64,000 bases of DNA from Pseudomonadota bacterium (lineage in GTDB: Bacteria; Myxococcota_A; UBA9160; SZUA-336): the NCBI GenBank assembly GCA_021295775.1, contig JAGWBS010000001.1, forward strand, positions 14,813 through 78,812, given 5' to 3'. A program made the position numbers and the translations under genes. The notes beneath the pieces are model-generated. The model was not told the DNA's origin, did no database searches, and saw only the letters and a program-made list of their open reading frames with translations. This document shows, piece by piece, positions 54,315 to 60,668 of this stretch (the stretch's first letter is position 1; each line of letters opens with the position of its first letter).

Positions 54315-56705
54315 TCAGTGATCGGCGGCCGGCCGGAGCTCTCCCCGTGCTTCGAGAGGATCGGTCGCGGATCCGGCTCCGCCTGACTCGCCGCGCCGGT
54401 CCAGGGCCATCAGCAGTGGGGGAAGGAGCAGAAAGTCGGCGATCACGGCTAAAGCGATGATCAGCGAGGCAAGCCACCCGACACCCGCGGTAGGGAGGAA
54501 CGGGGAGAGGACGAAAATTAAAAACCCGGCCACCAGTACGGCCGAGGTCGTGACGATCGCCCGACCGACCGTCTGAAACGCGTAGCGCACCGCGTCCTCC
54601 GGCGTTGAAGCGTGCTCCTGCCGCGCGCGCCGGTACTTGCTGAGAAAGTGGACCGTGTCGTCGACCACGATACCGATCGTCATGGCCATCACGACGGACA
54701 GCGCGAGCCCGACTTCGCCGACCGCCAGGCCCCAGACGCCGAACCCCATCAGGCCGGGGATGAAGTTGGGCACCAGGCTCAGAAGCCCGATGCGGAGAGA
54801 TCGCAGGGCGACGATCAGGACCATGGAAACACCCAGGAACGCGACCGCCGTTCCGAACAACATCGCCTGGATGTTGCGCTGACCGATGTGGGCGAACATC
54901 AGCGCGGCACCGGCACTCTCCGTCCGCACGATGTGCGGGGCGTTTCCGTCCAGCCAAGCCTCCGCGCGGGTGTGCAGTTCCAGGACTTCCTGCGAGGAGA
55001 GCGTCTTCGCGGTCACGGTCATGCGCGTGGCCGACTTGGAGACGTCGATTCGATTGTTGAGGTCGAGGCCGAAGGGGAGCGAGAGCTCGTAGAGCAAAAG
55101 GTATTGAGAGGCCAGTTCGCGGCTGGCGGGAAGCCGGTACGCGGCGGGGTCGTCGCCGTGCATGTTCTTGTTGAGCTCCCGGAAGGTGTCGCTGAGGACC
55201 GTGACGTGCCGGGTTTCCGGCTGGTCCCGGTACCAGGCCGCGAAGGCCGAGATGTCCGCCAAAAAAGCGGGGTCGGCGATCTCCCCCGGCCCCGGAGAAA
55301 CCAGCGAGTACTCGAGCAGGGTGTTTCCGCTCAGGCGCTCGTCCAGGAAGTCCGTGTCCTGGCGAATTTCGACGCTCTCATCGAAGAAGTGCACCAGGAC
55401 GTCGTTCAATTCGTTGCGCGGAACGGCCGCAAGCAGGGCCAACACCACCGCCAACGACCCCCACAACAGTGGCGTCCGGCGGCGCACCACGAATTCCGCC
55501 AGTGAGGCCATCGCGGGATCGGCGGCCCGTCCGGTCGCCGGCGCGCGCACCGGCAAGAGCGAGAGCAGCGCGGGCAGGAACGTGACGGAGAGCACGAACG
55601 AGGCGCCCACGCCGAATGCCACCAGGGTCCCGAGGTGCCGGTACGGAGGCACTTCGGAGAAATTCATGGTCAGAAAACCGATGGCCGTGGTCAGGCTGGC
55701 CAGAAAGACCGGATGCAGATTGACCCGCAACGACTCGACGATGGCCTCGGGTTTCGAATCCCCGGCTCGCAGGCGCTGCAGCAAAGTGACCAGCAGGTGC
55801 GCGCAATTGGCCACCGCCACCATCAGTACGATGGTCGGCGCCGGAGCCGTGGGTGGCGTGAACGGCAGGCCGACCCAACCGCCCAACCCCATCGCCACCA
55901 GAACGGAAAAGACGATGACGAGTCCGGTCGCCGCCACTCCCGCCAGCCCTCGAATCAGGAGACCGAGCACCAGGGCCATGATCGCCAGGCTCGCGGGGAG
56001 GAAGGTAATCTGGCTGTCGATCGACGCGGCCGCGAAGGCGTGGTTGATCATCACCGTCCCGACCAGGCGAACATCGACGCTCGGAAAAAGGTTTTTCGCT
56101 TCTTCCGCCAAGCCATACGCGAACGCGGCGACCTCGGGAATCCGGACCGCCTCGTCTTCTGCCGGCAACTCGACGGTGACGTTGACGGCGCTGACGCCAC
56201 CGTCCCGGGCCAGCAGGTTGCCCTCGATCCGCGGGTCGGCCAGAGCAGTCGCGCGAACCCACGAACGATGATCCGCATCGCTCAGCGCGTCGGGGTCCAC
56301 GAGTTCGCTCACGGACAGGTCGTCCCCGTCCGCCAGCGTGTGCGGGAAGTTCGCGATCGAATCGACTCGCGTCGAGTACGGTGTCCGCCAGGCTTGTTCG
56401 GTGAGCCAGACCGCGGCCGCCAGCGCCTGCTCCGAGGTGGCGTCGCGGTCCTCGGGAACGAGCAGAAAGAGAACGTTGTCGTTCTTCGAGTAGGTGTTCT
56501 CCAGCGATTCCAGCGCCAGGAGTTGAGGATTGTCCTGGCTGAAGAAAACCCGGTAGTTGGCGGAGAACTGGAGCTTCAGGCTCCCGCTGGCGGCCACCGC
56601 GACCAGGATCAGAGTGACGGCGACGATCGGCCAGCGGGCCGCGACCACCCATTCCCCGAATCGAGCTTCGAAAGGCCTCGTCCTGATCCCGGGCTCGTTC
56701 GCCAT
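54315..56705 (-). CDS. MMPL/RND superfamily exporter
   Basis: 796 aa with two MMPL-type TM bundles (AVANCAHLLVTLLQRLRAGDSKPEAIVESLRVNLHPVFLASLTTAIGFLTMNFSEVPPYRHLG; MAMTIGIVVDDTVHFLSKYRRAR). Confidence 0.92.
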   Translation of the reverse strand: MANEPGIRTRPFEARFGEWVVAARWPIVAVTLILVAVAASGSLKLQFSANYRVFFSQDNPQLLALESLENTYSKNDNVLFLLVPEDRDATSEQALAAAVWLTEQAWRTPYSTRVDSIANFPHTLADGDDLSVSELVDPDALSDADHRSWVRATALADPRIEGNLLARDGGVSAVNVTVELPAEDEAVRIPEVAAFAYGLAEEAKNLFPSVDVRLVGTVMINHAFAAASIDSQITFLPASLAIMALVLGLLIRGLAGVAATGLVIVFSVLVAMGLGGWVGLPFTPPTAPAPTIVLMVAVANCAHLLVTLLQRLRAGDSKPEAIVESLRVNLHPVFLASLTTAIGFLTMNFSEVPPYRHLGTLVAFGVGASFVLSVTFLPALLSLLPVRAPATGRAADPAMASLAEFVVRRRTPLLWGSLAVVLALLAAVPRNELNDVLVHFFDESVEIRQDTDFLDERLSGNTLLEYSLVSPGPGEIADPAFLADISAFAAWYRDQPETRHVTVLSDTFRELNKNMHGDDPAAYRLPASRELASQYLLLYELSLPFGLDLNNRIDVSKSATRMTVTAKTLSSQEVLELHTRAEAWLDGNAPHIVRTESAGAALMFAHIGQRNIQAMLFGTAVAFLGVSMVLIVALRSLRIGLLSLVPNFIPGLMGFGVWGLAVGEVGLALSVVMAMTIGIVVDDTVHFLSKYRRARQEHASTPEDAVRYAFQTVGRAIVTTSAVLVAGFLIFVLSPFLPTAGVGWLASLIIALAVIADFLLLPPLLMALDRRGESGGAGSATDPLEARGELRPAADH

Positions 56706-56802
56706 AGTCGAAGATCCTATGCGAAAACGCCGTCCGGGTTGGGAGCGACCAAGCCGGTGCAGGGCCGGACCGCTACATCGGATTCGAGCCCAGAACCGCG
56801 AA

Positions 56803-56856
56803 AAGGCGACTCTCGGGGCGGAGGAATGTCACACATCCCACCCCAAGAGTCGCCTT
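56803..56856 (-). terminator. Large stem-loop between the RiPP precursor and the MMPL gene (attenuator/terminator candidate)
   Basis: AAGGCGACTCT(c)GGGG ... CCCC(a)AGAGTCGCCTT: 11 bp + mismatch + 4 bp; on the minus strand the stem is followed by TTTTCGCGG. Confidence 0.65.
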
Positions 56857-56922
56857 AACTGTTCTGAGGACTGCAGTCGCCGGGGCGGACCGTTCCGACC
56901 CGGCTGACCGAAGAGTGCAGAT

Positions 56923-57204
56923 TCAGAGGCAGCAGCTGAGGCCAGCAGCGATCGCTTCGAGTTGGTCCTCGTCCAGTTCCACATCGGAACTGGGCGGCAG
57001 CGAGAGATGCAATACCTTCGGTTCGCTTTCGTGAACCTTGATTTCGAGGAAGTCGGGAACCGCGATTCCGAATTCTTCCTCGATGACCCCCTTGGGATCC
57101 GCCACGAGCTTCGCCCGGAAGGCGGTGTCTTCGACCGCCTTGTCCGTGAGTTGACGACGCATTTCCTCGGCCGTCTGCATCGCCGTTTGCGCTAGCGAGT
57201 TCAT
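56923..57204 (-). CDS. NHLP-type RiPP precursor peptide (93 aa); predicted core LSCCL
   Basis: From ATG 57204: MNSLAQTAMQTAEEMRRQLTDKAVEDTAFRAKLVADPKGVIEEEFGIAVPDFLEIKVHESEPKVLHLSLPPSSDVELDEDQLEAIAAG-LSCCL. Nitrile-hydratase-alpha-like leader; AAAGGAG ribosome-binding site just upstream; C39 ABC exporter and YcaO encoded nearby. Confidence 0.93.
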   Translation of the reverse strand: MNSLAQTAMQTAEEMRRQLTDKAVEDTAFRAKLVADPKGVIEEEFGIAVPDFLEIKVHESEPKVLHLSLPPSSDVELDEDQLEAIAAGLSCCL

Positions 57205-57304
57205 CGCCTTTCTCCTTTGATCTTGGTGCCCGCTTTGATTGGAATTCGACTTCCATCCCGGCAGGCACCCCTCGTGAACACGAGGACGATCCCGGTTTTC
57301 TGAG

Positions 57305-57336
57305 CTTAGACTCAGGGCTTCGAAAGCCTTTGTCAA
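57305..57336 (-). promoter_or_regulatory. Possible precursor promoter region
   Basis: Exact TTGACA (minus strand; plus-strand 57331-57336) in an AT-rich island, but the candidate -10 (TCTAAG) is at a suboptimal 20-nt spacing; a small GGCTT/AAGCC hairpin lies between. Confidence 0.25.
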
Positions 57337-57542
57337 ATCATTTTGTTCAATTTTGGGCTGTATTCCCCACAGATTCTAAACATTTCGAGAATCGTCTCAG
57401 GCAAGCGGATCCGGTCCGTTTCGCTGGACTGCCTCATGCCCTGGGTGTGGCATAGTTCCTCTCCTCGAGAAGATCAGGTTCGTGGCTCCCCGGCGATCTG
57501 GATGAATCACAGGTGGAACGGGCGGTTTAGGATCTGCATTCG

Positions 57543-58436
57543 GTGTTCAACAACCCGTTAAACGAAAAAGCGCTCGCCGCCAGCACCAAACGGCGACAGC
57601 AGCTCGACCACCTTTTGAGGGTCACCGCCCCTCACGAGCGTCTGGTTCTGGCCGGTATCGGCCTGATCCTGTTTTCCCTGGGGGTCTGGGCCCTGTTCGG
57701 CAGCATCGTCCGCAGCGTCGAACTCGACGGAGTCCTGATCGAGCCTGGCAAACGTCACGAGGTGGTCTCGACCGAGCCCGGACATCTGATCGAATTCCTG
57801 GCCGCTCCAGGGCAACGCATCGCGGCCGGGGAGGTGATCGCCCGACAGAGCGTTCCCGAACTGCAGCGGGAGACGGATCTTCTCCGCGACCGGGTGGCGC
57901 AGTTGGAGTCGGAAAGCCAGGCGTCCAACGGCGACGCCGGCAGTTCAGGCGCACGGCTGTCCTCGGCCCGGGTGGCATTGCGGCAGTCGGAAGCCCGGCG
58001 CACGGCGAAGGAGTGGATCGTCAGCCAGATCGGGGGCGAGGTCATGGCCCTGCGGTCCGCCCCGGGGCAATACCTGCCGACCGGTACCGCCATCGCCCTG
58101 ATCCGCGAGGCCGAGTCCCAGCCGCTCCAGGCGGTTGCAGGGGTCGACGCGAGAATGTCCCGACGCCTCCGGCCCGGCATGCGGGCTTCCGTCGAGGTGG
58201 CGCTGCCGGACGGGGAGACGCGTCGATTGGTTGGGGAAGTCGCCGAGGTCGCCGCCGGGGCGTTGCCGGGATGGTTCTTGGAGCTTCAGCCCGCGTCCGC
58301 TGGATCCGGGTACCGAGTCGACGTCTCCCTCGAGCCGGATTCCGAACTCCCCGTGCCGGACGGCACCCCGGGTCGGATTCGCATCGTCCTGGGGCGACAG
58401 ACGCCCGCCACCCTCCTCGGCCTCGGAAATTCCTGA
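57543..58436 (+). CDS. NHLM bacteriocin-system secretion protein (HlyD family)
   Basis: GTG start; LDHLLRVTAPHERLVLAGIGLILFSLGVWALFGSIVRSVELDGVLIEPGKRHEVVSTEPGHLIEFLAAPGQRIAAGEVIAR. Confidence 0.9.
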   Translation: MFNNPLNEKALAASTKRRQQLDHLLRVTAPHERLVLAGIGLILFSLGVWALFGSIVRSVELDGVLIEPGKRHEVVSTEPGHLIEFLAAPGQRIAAGEVIARQSVPELQRETDLLRDRVAQLESESQASNGDAGSSGARLSSARVALRQSEARRTAKEWIVSQIGGEVMALRSAPGQYLPTGTAIALIREAESQPLQAVAGVDARMSRRLRPGMRASVEVALPDGETRRLVGEVAEVAAGALPGWFLELQPASAGSGYRVDVSLEPDSELPVPDGTPGRIRIVLGRQTPATLLGLGNS

Positions 58437-60668
58437 ATGTTTTCCCGTGGCCGGAACAGGGCGGCTGCATCCAACCAGCAACCCGCCGGAAACCCCGAGA
58501 AACGGCGGGTCACCACCCCGCTCCTGCTTCAGACGCACGCGACCGAGTGCGGCGCCGCTTGCCTCGGAAGCGTGCTGGCCTATTTCGGCCGCTGGGAGCC
58601 GTTCACGGAACTGCGCACCCGGTGCGAGGTCAGCCGGGACGGCTCAACCGCCGCCGGCCTGAAACGGGCCGCCGAGCATTTCGGCCTGGTGTGCTCCGGC
58701 TGGAGCGCGGATTCCGAAAAGCTCAAGAAGATGCCCCTGCCCATGGTCCTGTACTGGGAGTTCAGCCATTTCCTGATTCTGGAAGGTTTCGACCGCGACT
58801 GGTTCTATCTCAACGACCCGGCCACGGGCCGCCGCAAGCTCTCCCCCGAAGAGTTCTCCACCAGCTTTTCGGGGATCGTGCTGCAGTTTCATCCCGGGCC
58901 GGAATTCCAGCGGGGAGGGGCGCGGTCCAATCTCCTGCAACGCCTTCCGCTATGGCTTCGGGGTTCCTGGAGCGCGCTGGCGTACGCGGTCGCCTGCGGG
59001 CTGATGCTCGCCTTGCTGGCCCTGGTCACGCCGGCCGCGCTGGCTCTTTTCGTCGATCGGGTGCTGGCAGAGGGGGAACCCTGGGGAGGGTGGATCGCCG
59101 TAGCGATGGCCTCCACCGCCGTCCTGGTCTACGGGCTCACCGGACTGAAGCAGCAGTTCCTGCGGCGACTGTCGGTCCGGATCTCGGTCATCGCCAGCAA
59201 CCGCTGCATGTCGCACCTGCTGCGATTGCCGGTGGAGTACTTCAACCACCGGTTGATCGGCGAACTGAGCGCGCGCATCCAGTCCATCGACAAGATCGCC
59301 CGCGGCCTCTCCGAGCACTTTCTCGGCGTGATGATCGAAATCGCAATGAGCGCGGTGTTTCTGGCCGTGATGCTGGCGTACGAGCCTCGGCTGGCGCTGG
59401 TCGTGCTCGGCTTGGCGGTGCTGAACGCGGCGCTCGTGCGCTTGATCAGACGCCTCCGGTCCGACGTCAGCCACACTCTGCGGAGGGAGCAGGGACTACT
59501 GGTGGGGTTCGGCACCCTGATGCTGAATCAGATGGAAACCCTGAGGATGACCGCCTCGGACGACCGCTACTTCGCCCGCTGGAGCGGACACCAGGCCCGC
59601 GAGCTGGCCGCACGCCAGCTGTTTTCGGAGCTGAGCTACGTCAACGCTGCTCTGCCCAACCTGTTCATGATTCTGGGGAATGCTGTGGTCCTGGCCCTCG
59701 GGGCCAGTCAGGTCATGGCGGGCGAAATGACCCTGGGCACCCTGGTGGGGTTCTACATCATCGCTTCGATGTTCCTGGAGCCCATCGGGCGCTTTGTGGA
59801 ATTCGCCGACGAGCGGCAAGCGCTCGAGACGGACATGCAGCGGCTGGACGACATCACGGACACCCGCGAAGACCCCGGCTTGTCGCCACGAAGCAGCAGC
59901 TCGGATTCCATCGCCACGTTCAACGGGCGCTTGCGGCTGACTGGCCAGGTCGAACTGCGCGGCGTGACCTTCGGATACAACCGGAGCCGCCGCCCCCTGA
60001 TCCAGGATTTCAATCTGGTCTTCCAGCCCGGACAGAGGATCGCGATCGTCGGCCACAGCGGGTCGGGGAAATCCACCCTTTCCCGCCTCGTCGCCGGCGT
60101 CTACCACCCCTGGTCCGGCGAAATTCTGTTCGACGGCCATCCGCGCCACGAGATTCCCAACGAGGTTCTCTCGCGCTCCCTGTCGATGGTCGACCAGCAC
60201 GTGGCCCTTTTCTCCGCGAGCGTGCGCGACAACCTCTCGTTGTGGAACCAAGCCGTTCCCGACGAGGACGTGGTGGCAGCGGCCCGGGACGCCGGCATCC
60301 ACGACGAAATCCTCAGCCGGCCCCTCGGCTATGCAACCCCGGTCGAGGAGGACGGCGGCAATTTCAGCGGCGGCCAGAAGCAGCGTCTGGAAATCGCCCG
60401 CGCTCTGGTCGGCAACCCGACGCTCTTGATCCTGGACGAGGCGACGAGCGCGCTCGACGCGGTGACCGAAGCGTTCATCGACGATGCGTTACGGCGCCGG
60501 GGAGTGAGCTGCCTGATCGTCGCGCACCGGCTGAGCACGGTTCGCGACTGCGATCAGATCATCGTTCTCGACCAGGGCGCGGAAGTGCAGCGCGGCACCC
60601 ATGACGAACTGATGGCGGACGAAGACGGAGTCTATTACCGGCTGGTCCGGGCGGAGCTCGGCGGATGA
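58437..60668 (+). CDS. NHLM-type ABC transporter with N-terminal C39 peptidase domain
   Basis: C39 motifs QTHATECGAACLGSVLAYFGRW, FSHFLILEGFDRDWFYLNDPATG; ABC motifs GHSGSGKST, FSGGQKQRLEIARALVGNPTLLILDEATSALDA. Confidence 0.95.
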   Translation: MFSRGRNRAAASNQQPAGNPEKRRVTTPLLLQTHATECGAACLGSVLAYFGRWEPFTELRTRCEVSRDGSTAAGLKRAAEHFGLVCSGWSADSEKLKKMPLPMVLYWEFSHFLILEGFDRDWFYLNDPATGRRKLSPEEFSTSFSGIVLQFHPGPEFQRGGARSNLLQRLPLWLRGSWSALAYAVACGLMLALLALVTPAALALFVDRVLAEGEPWGGWIAVAMASTAVLVYGLTGLKQQFLRRLSVRISVIASNRCMSHLLRLPVEYFNHRLIGELSARIQSIDKIARGLSEHFLGVMIEIAMSAVFLAVMLAYEPRLALVVLGLAVLNAALVRLIRRLRSDVSHTLRREQGLLVGFGTLMLNQMETLRMTASDDRYFARWSGHQARELAARQLFSELSYVNAALPNLFMILGNAVVLALGASQVMAGEMTLGTLVGFYIIASMFLEPIGRFVEFADERQALETDMQRLDDITDTREDPGLSPRSSSSDSIATFNGRLRLTGQVELRGVTFGYNRSRRPLIQDFNLVFQPGQRIAIVGHSGSGKSTLSRLVAGVYHPWSGEILFDGHPRHEIPNEVLSRSLSMVDQHVALFSASVRDNLSLWNQAVPDEDVVAAARDAGIHDEILSRPLGYATPVEEDGGNFSGGQKQRLEIARALVGNPTLLILDEATSALDAVTEAFIDDALRRRGVSCLIVAHRLSTVRDCDQIIVLDQGAEVQRGTHDELMADEDGVYYRLVRAELGG

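Noticed and set aside
56923-57336. 137-aa version of the RiPP precursor starting at 57336
   Set aside because: The extra N-terminus lacks a ribosome-binding site and NHLP similarity; ATG 57204 has a strong Shine-Dalgarno and begins a standard NHLP leader.
58013-60604. 863-aa plus-strand ORF overlapping the HlyD and C39-ABC genes
   Set aside because: Alternate frame of well-supported genes; Arg/Pro/Gly-rich spurious translation.
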